From Planctomycetota bacterium (GTDB lineage Bacteria; Planctomycetota; B15-G4): DNA of 7,134 nucleotides. The stretch is taken from the NCBI GenBank assembly GCA_003644265.1, contig QNBX01000199.1, positions 1 through 7,134 of the forward strand, written 5' to 3'. The translations under genes and the position numbers were made by a program. Of this stretch, positions 1 to 6,888 are shown one piece after another (position 1 is the first letter of the stretch; each line of letters starts with the position of its first letter). Below the pieces are notes generated by a model. It saw only the letters and a program-made list of their open reading frames with translations. It did not search any database and had not been told where the DNA came from.

Positions 1-117
1 CAGGCCTCGTCGGAACGAACGCAGGCCTCATGCCCGCGCCGGACGGGCGAGGGCGGAGAAGACCGCGCCTTCAGCTCGGCAATCGGCGAGACTCAGACGG
101 CTCGTGAGAAATGCGGG
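1..117. other. Spacer downstream of the last acetyltransferase gene; possible start of the next gene
   Basis: No complete gene fits in this stretch. On the minus strand an ATG at 31-29 opens a frame that stays open to the window edge (first residues MRPAFVPTRP). It has no convincing Shine-Dalgarno, so it is only a possible start of a following gene. Just upstream of that ATG, bases 32-48 can fold into a 5-bp GC stem (GCCCG/CGGGC). An 8-bp direct repeat, CAGGCCTC, occurs at 1-8 and 22-29, a 21-bp period. There is no stem followed by a T-run, so I see no classical terminator for the upstream genes, and transcription may continue past the edge. Confidence 0.35.
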
Positions 118-1245
118 CTAGAGCGATGGGTTCTCAGGCGGCCACCAGCGGTCAATCAGGGACCGAGCAGAATAGGACAGGCGCGCCCGCACCCGGGGCA
201 GGGCAAAGGCGATCGTGGTGCAGTGCAGCACCTCGGCACCCCAGTCCGTCTTGTGGCGCGAGACCCCCTCCATGAAGTCGTAGGCATGGACTCCCTCTTC
301 GATCAGATGTCTGAGCGAGAGCGCGCGCAGCGCGATGCCGACCCGAGCCTTCATATAGTCGGTGTGAAAGCCCTCCTGCAGCTGATAGTACGTGCCCTCG
401 ACCACGGGTCCGAACTGGTAGGCGATGGCCTCCCCGTCGCGCTCCAGGCGCGCGAAACGCAGGTCGCCGCGTTTCAAGAAACGCTGCGCCACGGCGCGGT
501 AGAAACGGCAGCGGCCCTCTTCGCGAAAGCTGCCCTCTTCGCCGGCGGCCTCCCAGCGCATGGCGTGCAGTTGGAAGAGCCCCTCGAGATGCTGATCGAG
601 CTCGTCGGCCCGGTCGCACCAGTGGAAGCTGAAGCCCTGCTCCTCCGCGGTGCGCAGGGCCGCACGCAGCTTGGTGCGCATGCGCGGCTTCAAGCCCGTG
701 ATGTAGGCTTCAAAGGTAGCGGGGAGCTGGGCGACGCAGCACTCAACGGTCCGTTCACGGCTTGGCAGGCCGCGCCGTTCAAGTTCGGGACGCAGCCGTT
801 TCAGGGTCTCTGAAGCTGACGGAATCGGCGACAAGACCATGGCATCGAGCCCTCGCTCTCCCGCCAGCAGGTCGAGACAGGTCGCGAGCGCCTGGTCTTC
901 GTAGCCCCTGCGGATGGGGAAGTCCAGGTAGTCGGAGTCGAAGCTCCCGTCCGCGAGCAGCAGCGCACGACACAGCGAGAAACGCGAGCGGGGGAGCTCG
1001 TGCCGAAACGGCAAGACGGCGATCACCTCACCGTCTCCGTTGCGCAACGTCCAGCCGAACACATCCTCGGACGAGAGCCGCGCCGCCGCGTATTCCTGCG
1101 CCCAGTACGGGTCGTTGAAGAGCGGGTTCGCGTCACTCAGCGCGAGGCACTCCAGCCACGCCTCGGTGGCAGCACGGAGCCCGTCCATTCCCTTCCAGGC
1201 TTCGATGACGAGGGGCGCCCGCGCTGTCACGCCACGGGTCTGCAC
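118..1245 (-). CDS. BioF2/CelD-type GNAT acetyltransferase (FemAB-like fold)
   Basis: A 375-residue protein that matches the pattern of the acetyltransferase family often annotated 'GNAT family, BioF2-like' or CelD (PF13480). The N-terminal half (about 12-165) includes the usual 'DANPLFNDPYWAQEY' segment. The second half (about 177-340) carries the family hallmarks: a basic stretch YITGLKPRMRTKLRAAL (181-197), LHAMRW (226-231), the strand pair around 263-290 with 'GEAIAYQFG', and a late DFMEGVSRHKTDWG block (323-336). Such enzymes are cytoplasmic acyl- or aminoacyl-transferases, often found in exopolysaccharide and envelope loci. The substrate cannot be read from sequence. The start is uncertain: the first in-frame start after two tandem stops is GTG at 1245, without a clear Shine-Dalgarno. 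A second GTG at 1230 (codon 6) overlaps the stop of the small upstream ORF as GTGA and may be the real, coupled start. Either choice keeps the whole domain. It is the last gene of the tight minus-strand cluster and stops with TAG at 120-118. Confidence 0.88.
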   Translation of the reverse strand: MQTRGVTARAPLVIEAWKGMDGLRAATEAWLECLALSDANPLFNDPYWAQEYAAARLSSEDVFGWTLRNGDGEVIAVLPFRHELPRSRFSLCRALLLADGSFDSDYLDFPIRRGYEDQALATCLDLLAGERGLDAMVLSPIPSASETLKRLRPELERRGLPSRERTVECCVAQLPATFEAYITGLKPRMRTKLRAALRTAEEQGFSFHWCDRADELDQHLEGLFQLHAMRWEAAGEEGSFREEGRCRFYRAVAQRFLKRGDLRFARLERDGEAIAYQFGPVVEGTYYQLQEGFHTDYMKARVGIALRALSLRHLIEEGVHAYDFMEGVSRHKTDWGAEVLHCTTIAFALPRVRARLSYSARSLIDRWWPPENPSL

Positions 1246-1373
1246 AGGCCGCGGATGCGTCGATCGTGTTCATCACCCAGCCCCACAAATCGCTGGCCGC
1301 GGGCCCCGCGCTCCGGAGCGCGATTGATCAGCCTGGCGGCATCGCCGCGCGGAAGCGAGTGAGGGCGGGCCAT
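1227..1373 (-). CDS. Possible 48-residue small ORF between the sulfatase-like and acetyltransferase genes
   Basis: A 48-codon frame starting ATG at 1373, seven bases after the upstream TAG. The bases TAGGACGGTG before it give an AGGA Shine-Dalgarno-like match five bases from the ATG. Its TGA (1229-1227) overlaps a GTG of the acetyltransferase frame as GTGA, the usual form of translational coupling. Against it: I recognise no family, the product is very Arg-rich (11 of 48), third-position G/C (about 34 of 47 sense codons) looks less biased than expected for this window, and a perfect 16-bp palindrome lies inside it. It could be a real small protein, a leader peptide that couples translation of the next gene, or an untranslated structured spacer. 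Positions favour translation and composition does not, so confidence is low. Confidence 0.3.
   Translation of the reverse strand: MARPHSLPRGDAARLINRAPERGARGQRFVGLGDEHDRRIRGLCRPVA
1307..1322. repeat. Perfect 16-bp palindrome in the operon spacer
   Basis: CGCGCTCCGGAGCGCG reads the same on both strands. As RNA it could form a 6-bp stem with a CCGG loop. It directly abuts a near-palindrome of 13 bases at 1298-1310. No T-run follows on either strand, so it does not look like an intrinsic terminator. It lies in the only non-overlapping spacer (1246-1380) of the gene cluster, upstream of the BioF2-type acetyltransferase, where it could act as an RNA stability or processing element or a protein-binding site. 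Self-complementary words are easier to obtain by chance in GC-rich DNA. Confidence 0.6.
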
Positions 1374-1380
1374 CACCGTC

Positions 1381-3570
1381 CTAGCCGCCCATGTAGCCCA
1401 GCGCTTGCAGCTGCTGGAGGACTTCGGGGTCCATGGAAGCAGGCTCCACATCACGGAAGCCCGCGCCCTGCAAGAAGGTCGCGTGGCTGCTCAGGCCCTC
1501 GAGCAGCTCGCTCACAAGCTCTCGGTGCTCCTCACGCTCGATCAGATTGACCTGCTCTTCGGGGTCCTCATCCAGGTTGAACAGCGCTTGAGCACCATAT
1601 GTCGCCGGCGGGAAGTACGCGTTCTCTTCGGTCAGTACCAGCTTCCACTGGCCCTGCCGGACGCCGCTGAAGACGAAGCTGCGATGGTTGCTGTCGTCCG
1701 TGCCGAACTCGCTCTCCATGTACAAGGGACCGTCGGAGGTCCAGCCCCCGAGACGTGCCGCCTGAGCGAAGGAGGCGCCGTCGCCGAGCTGCGTCACGCC
1801 CGTGCCCGCGAGGTCAAGCACGGTGGCGGGCAGGTCGAGCACCTGCACGGGCGCGTCCACGCGCCGGCCGCGCGCCACGCCGGGACCGCGTAGAAAGACT
1901 GGCACAGCCATCACCCCCTGATAGAGCGAGAAGCCGTGCCCGGTGACGCCGTGCTCAAAGAACTCCTCACCGTGGTCCGAGGTGACCACGACCAACGTGT
2001 CGTCCCACAGTTCGAGCGCCTTCAAGTGCTGCACCAACTCCTTGATGCCGTCATCGAGATAGCGGATCTCGCCGTCGTAGAGATCGATCCCGACCAGCTC
2101 CTCGCGCCGGTTGAAGGTGACCGCCCCGTGATCCTGCGCGAACTGCCGCAGATAGGGTTCGGGAGGTGAGTAGGGCAGGTGCGGGTCGATGTAGTGCAGG
2201 TAGAGGAAGAACGGCACGTCACGGTTGCGATCCAGCCAAGCCAGGATGTGCGCGTTCATCTGATGCACGTCGTTCTCGTACTTCCAGTTGAACTGATGCC
2301 GCATGAGCTTCATCAGCACCTGCCCGAAGTGCGAGCCCCGGATGGAAGCCAGAGTGACCGTGTCCTCCACCGGCGAGTCGAAGTACTCATCGAAGCCACG
2401 GTCGAAGCCGAAGACCTTCTTGATGTTCGGGTTGCTGACGAAGCCCGCGGTGGCATAGCCCGCCTCGCGGAAGGCCTCGGCCAGTGTGCGCTCTCCCTCG
2501 GGCAGCTGCAGCTGGCTCCCGTGATAGAGCGCGCCGTGGCGGGATGGGTGCAGCCCGGTCAAGATCGTCCCGGTGGATGGCTTGGTCCACGACGCCGGGG
2601 CCGTGGGATCGGTGAAGAGCGTGCCCTCCGCCGCGATCGCATCGAGCGTGGGCGAGGTGGGGCGCTGGTACCCGTAACTGCCGAGGTGATCGGCGCGCAG
2701 GGTGTCGATCGTGATCCAGACAACACGGGGGCCGCTGGCCGGCTCACCCTTCACTCTCAGCGTCGCGTACTCGACGACATCCGAGCTGGCAGACATCTCG
2801 AAGTTGGCCCCGGTCACCGCCATGGCCAGCAGCAACAGCCCGCCGACGACGGCCGTGAGCGCCCGCGGAACAAGCCGGCCACGGGCGCAGCGCTCGGCCA
2901 GGGCGCGCAAGGGGGCATTGAGTAGCCTGGCCAGCACGACCGCCGCGACCAGCGCCAGCACGAAGCAGCCCGCGGCCATGCCCAGCCGAGCGGGCGAGCG
3001 GAAGCCCCCGCTCACCCCCTTGATGATCGAGAAGCTGTAGTGGCAGGCCAGCCACGCCGCGCCTGTGCTCGCAAGGGCCACAGCTGCCGGACCCGTGGGG
3101 GCTGCTCCCGGCAGGCGCCTCACGATGGCGTCAAACCCGACGAAGCACACCAGGGAACCCAGTACGCCCACGACGTTGAGCAGGAGCAGCGCCGGGGCCT
3201 GGAGGAAGGGCAGGGCGTCGTCGGCCAGCTGCGCCACGCTGACCCAGCCACAGAACGCGACCGTCGCCAGGATCACGCTCGCGGCGAGCTCAGCTCCGAA
3301 GCGCTGCTGATCAGCGCGCACCCGCAGCCTTGCCATGGCCACAGCGACAAGCGAGAGCAGCAGCCCCAGCGCCCCGAAGCCAACACCGTCGATGGCGCCC
3401 CGATGGGCGATGGCGATCCAGCGCTCAGCCGCTGCCGACTGCTCACCGGACTGAAACTCACGCACGAAGGCGGTGTTGTGAAGTTCGTAGGCCGCGTAGG
3501 CCGCGCCAAGGACGAAGCCCAGCAAGGCCGCTCCGGCAGCGATACGGTAAATCCAGCGCATGGACGACAT
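1381..3570 (-). CDS. Membrane-anchored sulfatase-fold enzyme with a Thr at the nucleophile position
   Basis: A 729-residue protein of the alkaline phosphatase/sulfatase superfamily. The N-terminal third has about seven hydrophobic segments (roughly 9-28, 62-80, 93-115, 124-147, 163-180, 198-217, 237-255). An odd number would place the C-terminal catalytic domain (about 281-729) outside the cytoplasmic membrane. Visible metal-site and family motifs are ITIDTLRADHLGSYGY (286-301, metal ligand D289), HYIDPHLPY (459-467), TSDHGEEFFEHG (530-541, D532/H533) and GHG (544-546). The C-terminus ends LGYMGG, a tail common in bacterial sulfatase-like proteins. The active-site stretch reads ASWTKPSTGTILTG (326-339). 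Where classical sulfatases have Cys/Ser-x-Pro-x-Arg, this has T329-K-P-S-T333, so neither the formylglycine precursor nor the Arg is present. In the same superfamily, LtaS and EptA/MCR enzymes use an unmodified Thr. A phospho-group transferase or phosphodiesterase/hydrolase is therefore at least as likely as a sulfatase. The start is set at ATG 3570 because it overlaps the upstream stop as TGATG. An in-frame start 35 codons earlier exists but would lie inside the previous gene and add a Pro/Arg-rich, non-membrane stretch. Confidence 0.92.
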   Translation of the reverse strand: MSSMRWIYRIAAGAALLGFVLGAAYAAYELHNTAFVREFQSGEQSAAAERWIAIAHRGAIDGVGFGALGLLLSLVAVAMARLRVRADQQRFGAELAASVILATVAFCGWVSVAQLADDALPFLQAPALLLLNVVGVLGSLVCFVGFDAIVRRLPGAAPTGPAAVALASTGAAWLACHYSFSIIKGVSGGFRSPARLGMAAGCFVLALVAAVVLARLLNAPLRALAERCARGRLVPRALTAVVGGLLLLAMAVTGANFEMSASSDVVEYATLRVKGEPASGPRVVWITIDTLRADHLGSYGYQRPTSPTLDAIAAEGTLFTDPTAPASWTKPSTGTILTGLHPSRHGALYHGSQLQLPEGERTLAEAFREAGYATAGFVSNPNIKKVFGFDRGFDEYFDSPVEDTVTLASIRGSHFGQVLMKLMRHQFNWKYENDVHQMNAHILAWLDRNRDVPFFLYLHYIDPHLPYSPPEPYLRQFAQDHGAVTFNRREELVGIDLYDGEIRYLDDGIKELVQHLKALELWDDTLVVVTSDHGEEFFEHGVTGHGFSLYQGVMAVPVFLRGPGVARGRRVDAPVQVLDLPATVLDLAGTGVTQLGDGASFAQAARLGGWTSDGPLYMESEFGTDDSNHRSFVFSGVRQGQWKLVLTEENAYFPPATYGAQALFNLDEDPEEQVNLIEREEHRELVSELLEGLSSHATFLQGAGFRDVEPASMDPEVLQQLQALGYMGG

Positions 3571-4253
3571 CACGAGCGTTGCACTCCGACCTTCGGCACC
3601 GTGTGGACGCCGGAGTGGGGCAGGCTCTCCGGGAAATGGTGCGCCAACTCCCGAGACACGAGGGTGCGCCGGCACAGAGGGAAGTCTATCGAATAGAACC
3701 GGCCGACGCTGTTGAATCCGAGGGCCGCCAGGCCCTTGCGGGAGATGCGTTTCTTCACGTGCGCATAGCCCACGAGCTCACGCTTGCCCTGCTGCGCCAG
3801 CTGCTCCAGCACAAAACGCATGCCCCCTTCGTAGAGCCCCCGGCCGCGGTGATCCGGGCTCGTGAACGCCTTGTAGATGAAGGACTGCTGGGGAGAGAGC
3901 CTGCGCTTCAGGTGGCCGGGGATATTGATGTTGCGCGGGTTCTCCCACATCGTGAAGACGACCACGTCCGCGTGCAGCGCCGCCACGGCTCGATGGCCGA
4001 ACTCCAGCCGGGCCTCGCCCTCGCGACGGTCCGTGTGGCCCAGCTCGGTGTTGTACTCGTCGCATCCGGCGATGTCATCGGACGTCGCCCAGCGGTAGCT
4101 GTAGCCCTCGGGAGCCACGAAACCCTCGACCGCGGCGCGAGTGAACACATCAAACCTGTCCAGCGCAAAGCGCCTCCGGATGCGCCCGAGGGTCCGTCGC
4201 GCTGCGAGCCAGGCCGGGCGCGATGCGTGCGCCTCGCTCTGACTATCGTCCAT
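3570..4253 (-). CDS. GNAT-family N-acetyltransferase
   Basis: A 227-residue protein with the core GNAT signature. The acetyl-CoA pyrophosphate-binding loop is visible as SPDHRGRGLYEGGM (132-145), matching the R/Q-x-x-G-x-G/A pattern (R136-G-R-G139), followed by the usual helix 'MRFVLEQLAQQG'. The late motif SRKGLAALGFNSVGRFYSID (171-190) is the typical GNAT segment ending in 'LGF...G'. Residues 1-40 are basic and not part of the fold. The enzyme should be cytoplasmic and transfer an acyl group from acyl-CoA to an amine; the acceptor is unknown. The ATG at 4253 overlaps the end of the propeller gene by 11 bases and the TGA overlaps the next ATG as TGATG, so translation is probably coupled on both sides. 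This ties it functionally to the secreted propeller and the membrane sulfatase-fold protein. It is unrelated in sequence pattern to the BioF2-type acetyltransferase at the end of the cluster. Confidence 0.88.
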   Translation of the reverse strand: MDDSQSEAHASRPAWLAARRTLGRIRRRFALDRFDVFTRAAVEGFVAPEGYSYRWATSDDIAGCDEYNTELGHTDRREGEARLEFGHRAVAALHADVVVFTMWENPRNINIPGHLKRRLSPQQSFIYKAFTSPDHRGRGLYEGGMRFVLEQLAQQGKRELVGYAHVKKRISRKGLAALGFNSVGRFYSIDFPLCRRTLVSRELAHHFPESLPHSGVHTVPKVGVQRS

Positions 4254-6837
4254 CAGGCTCAGTAACCTGGGCCCGATTCAGCCCGAGCCGTGCCGCAGCG
4301 CGCCCAGGCGCGCTGGGGCCCAGCTCCGGCTCGGCCGGACCCGGCTCGACGCGGGCGGCCCCCAGCACCTCGGCAGCCAGGGCCCATCCCAAGGGCGTGA
4401 CCAGGGGCGACTGGGCTGCTCGCCCATCGACGCCGAGTTCCCAGACCGCCCAGCCGTCCAAGACGAACAGGCTCGTGCCCTCAGCGCCCGCCACGTCAGG
4501 AGTGCCGGCGCCCAGGCACAAGGCCCGGGGGAAGCTGTAGTTGCCGCCGATGTCCGTCCGGGCCCCACTGCCAGAGTCTACGTACACGACGCGCCCGCGC
4601 TCGCCGTCGGCCACGTAGCAACTCCCCTCCGCGTCGAACGCCAGCTCTGCGAGGGAGCCGTCCAGGCCGAAGCGCGGATCGGAGCCGAGGCTGCCGCGGG
4701 GACTCACGGCCCAGTCCGCCTGTGGATCGAGTTCGAAGACCTGCCCGCTGCCGTTCAGCACCCGCACGTGGCCGTTGGGGAGCGCGGCCAGATGGCACAG
4801 CTCGCCAAAGAGCCCGCCGCCTGCATCTGCGAGCAGCCGCGTCTCGCCCGCGCCGTTCATGTGGACCAGCGTGGCCTGCGAGGTGGCGATCACCAAGCCC
4901 GCGCCGCTGGGGTGGCGGATCATCGCGAGCGGCCGTCCGATGGAGGGTCGCATGAAGCCCAGCAGTCTGCCCGGAGACGGGCCCTGCGCGTCGAGCATGT
5001 CGCTCGCCGGCGCCGGAATATCCGGGAACTCCCACAGGAAATTGTACTCGCTGACGTAGAGACTCCAGCCCGTGCTGGATGCCACCGTCGAGGCGGCGAT
5101 GCTGACGCCTGAGGGGTGGTTCTTGTAGCCCGAGCCAATCCGTTGTGTGCCCGTGGGCTCCAGCGGATCCCACTTGTGGACGGCCCAGTCGTCTTCGGCA
5201 CAGGTGTACACATTGCCCAAGACGTCGACGACGAGATCCCCATCGGCCCAGGAATCGGCGTTGGTGTAGTTCATGCCCTCGAGTTCGGTCAGCGGGGCCT
5301 TGCTGCCCGCCTCCACATCGATCAGCGAGACCATGCCCTCGAAGCCCGTGTCGACCCACTCGGTGGCCAACAGGCCGCCCGTGATCGGATAGGCGGCGAC
5401 GCCGCGCGTCTCGCTGGTCGTGACCACCGTCGAGGTCGGTCCGCCGCCGAAGGGCAGCTTGCGCACCTCTCCCATGCCCCAGCCCTCACGGTCGGCCAGG
5501 AACAAGTCCCCGCTCCGATCGAGCACGATCCCCTTGAGCCGGGTGATCTCATTCAGAGGGTCGGAGAAGAGCGTCGAGACCACAGTGCTGGGCCCCTCTT
5601 GGATGGCATGCACCACGCCCTCGCGCGTCGCTGCGAAGATCGTGCCGTCGTTGGCCTGAGCCAGCCCCTCGATGCGACCACTGAGACCATCGCTCTGCTG
5701 CGCGATCAGCTCGGAGCTGAAGCCCGGCAGATGAATCCGTCGCACCTCGAAGGACGCGCCCCACTTGTCGCCTCCGACCAGCAGGTTGCCGTCGATGCCC
5801 GTGGCCAGCTCGAACACGTTCAGGCCGCTGAACGACATCCGGTAGTAGCCGCGCGCGGGCACGACGCCCAGGGCCGGGAGCACGACCGAGGCCGGTGCGC
5901 CGACGTCGGGAAGCTCGTGGATCAGCGTGGGGTCCGAGCCCGCGGCCAGGTACGCGCTGTAGCCGGAGCGGCTCGCCACGCCGCCGCTCGAGGGGGCGAT
6001 GGCGATGCCCCGCAGCTGACTGAAGCCCGACGCGATCAGGCTTGAGCTGCCCGTCAGGCGCGAGGTCAGATAGACGCGGCTGCCCGCGATCAGCAGCAGC
6101 TCGCCGTCGGCCTGCACGGCGAGGTCCCCATCGTCCTGGCTGGACGAGAAGAAGGGCAGCGTCACCACATCGACGTCGGACAGGGGGTGCGTGTTTGTCA
6201 CCGTGTCGACCAAGCGCACGGCGCCGCCCGACTGTGCGTCGGCCATCAGCATGCCCCCCGTGAGGGGATCCGCCGCGAGCTGCACGGGGCGTCGCATGAT
6301 CGGGCTGTGGCGCACCATGTAGTAGGCCCAGCGCTCGCCGTTGGGGCTGACCCAGTTGATGGCGCGGCGGCCGTTGGACGGGGTGGCGCTCGCGATCACG
6401 AACGTGCCCGCCTCGTCCACCGCCAGATCGGTGGGGTCGATGATCATGTGGAGGTCGTCGTACAGGAGCGTCTTGGCCCCCTGCGTGACGATTGAGATGT
6501 CCCCCGCCTCGTCGATGACGCAGACATCTCCCGCAGGGGTCTCGGCCACGGCGCGGAGTTCGCCGGCAAAGCTCGCCTGGGACGGCCCGATCAACAGCTT
6601 CTGGGTGCCCGCAGCCGGATCGAAGCGACCCACGCGCCCCTCCCGGGTGCAGAACAGCAAGCGACCCTCAGCGTCGGGGCTCAGATCCACGACCGTTCCA
6701 GGAATCTCCAGCGGAAAGGCCAGATCGGAGCGGATCTCAAGCGTGAACTGGGCTTGGATCTGGGCCTGGGCCCCGCCGCTGGCATGGCACCACACCACGG
6801 CCAGCATCAGAGCGGAGCGAGACAATGGACGGAACAC
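4243..6837 (-). CDS. Secreted multi-propeller protein with NHL-like repeats
   Basis: An 864-residue exported protein. Residues 1-25 form a signal peptide: basic N-terminus, hydrophobic core ALMLAVVW, AQA cleavage site before Q26. There is no lipobox. The rest is a chain of NHL/SMP-30-like blades with the recurring 'D..G.l.va....v..i....G' pattern, starting near residues 47, 94, 135, 184, 237, 276, then 342, 389, 434, 478, 533, 576, then 637, 681, 729, 770. The second group repeats the first with a period of about 294-300 residues; for example ELPDVGAPAS (308-317) and EFPDIPAPAS (603-612) correspond. This suggests two six-bladed propellers plus a four-blade remainder. The last 40 residues are a Pro/Glu/Ala-rich tail without blades, membrane anchor or PEP-CTERM motif. 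Such propellers bind ligands or partners, and some carry lactonase or lyase activity; no catalytic residues could be assigned. The start is GTG 6837, chosen for its GGGAG Shine-Dalgarno five bases upstream and because it places the signal peptide at the N-terminus. A start 43 codons earlier would bury it. It is the first gene of the cluster. Confidence 0.85.
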   Translation of the reverse strand: MFRPLSRSALMLAVVWCHASGGAQAQIQAQFTLEIRSDLAFPLEIPGTVVDLSPDAEGRLLFCTREGRVGRFDPAAGTQKLLIGPSQASFAGELRAVAETPAGDVCVIDEAGDISIVTQGAKTLLYDDLHMIIDPTDLAVDEAGTFVIASATPSNGRRAINWVSPNGERWAYYMVRHSPIMRRPVQLAADPLTGGMLMADAQSGGAVRLVDTVTNTHPLSDVDVVTLPFFSSSQDDGDLAVQADGELLLIAGSRVYLTSRLTGSSSLIASGFSQLRGIAIAPSSGGVASRSGYSAYLAAGSDPTLIHELPDVGAPASVVLPALGVVPARGYYRMSFSGLNVFELATGIDGNLLVGGDKWGASFEVRRIHLPGFSSELIAQQSDGLSGRIEGLAQANDGTIFAATREGVVHAIQEGPSTVVSTLFSDPLNEITRLKGIVLDRSGDLFLADREGWGMGEVRKLPFGGGPTSTVVTTSETRGVAAYPITGGLLATEWVDTGFEGMVSLIDVEAGSKAPLTELEGMNYTNADSWADGDLVVDVLGNVYTCAEDDWAVHKWDPLEPTGTQRIGSGYKNHPSGVSIAASTVASSTGWSLYVSEYNFLWEFPDIPAPASDMLDAQGPSPGRLLGFMRPSIGRPLAMIRHPSGAGLVIATSQATLVHMNGAGETRLLADAGGGLFGELCHLAALPNGHVRVLNGSGQVFELDPQADWAVSPRGSLGSDPRFGLDGSLAELAFDAEGSCYVADGERGRVVYVDSGSGARTDIGGNYSFPRALCLGAGTPDVAGAEGTSLFVLDGWAVWELGVDGRAAQSPLVTPLGWALAAEVLGAARVEPGPAEPELGPSAPGRAAARLGLNRAQVTEPDGR

Positions 6838-6842
6838 GGCAG

Positions 6843-6847
6843 CTCCC
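6843..6847 (-). promoter_or_regulatory. Shine-Dalgarno that fixes the GTG start of the propeller gene
   Basis: On the minus strand GGGAG is followed by CTGCC and then GTG at 6837. The five-base spacing is normal, and the signal peptide begins right after this GTG. Together these favour it over the in-frame ATG at 6966, which would place 43 non-signal-like residues ahead of the signal peptide. Confidence 0.65.
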
Positions 6848-6880
6848 AAGGCAGGGCAGAGAACTCCCCTGATCAAGCGA

Positions 6881-6886
6881 ACTATA
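6881..6886 (-). promoter_or_regulatory. Candidate -10 box (TATAGT) for the operon
   Basis: TATAGT on the minus strand differs from TATAAT at one position and stands out in very GC-rich surroundings. A start about seven bases downstream would give a leader of about 37 bases before the GTG. No -35 hexamer resembling TTGACA sits 16-19 bases upstream; the possible hexamers there are AAGCGC, CAAGCG, CCAAGC and TCCAAG. The expected -35 zone is instead occupied by the split copy of a two-part repeat. That suggests either an activator-dependent promoter or a non-housekeeping sigma factor. This is inferred from position only. Confidence 0.35.
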
Positions 6887-6888
6887 CC

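Noticed and set aside
1307..1322. Intrinsic terminator in the operon spacer
   Set aside because: The palindrome is strong but is followed by a G-rich stretch, not by T residues, on the transcribed strand.
2179..2925. 248-codon plus-strand frame opposite the sulfatase-like gene
   Set aside because: It is the mirror of the catalytic domain that carries the metal-site motifs. Its product resembles a reverse-complement translation, with no family pattern.
3330..4265. 311-codon plus-strand frame opposite the GNAT and sulfatase-like genes
   Set aside because: The product is Arg/Ala/Pro-rich without a recognisable domain, and lies antisense to two genes with clear family motifs. Long antisense frames are expected in GC-rich coding DNA.
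5116..6045. 309-codon plus-strand frame opposite the propeller gene
   Set aside because: The opposite strand encodes well-formed propeller blades throughout. The antisense product has no signal peptide, domain or repeat logic of its own.
6760..6837. Lipoprotein signal at Cys17 of the propeller protein
   Set aside because: The residues before the Cys are VVW, not a lipobox (L-A/S-G/A-C), while an AQA signal peptidase I site follows at 23-25.
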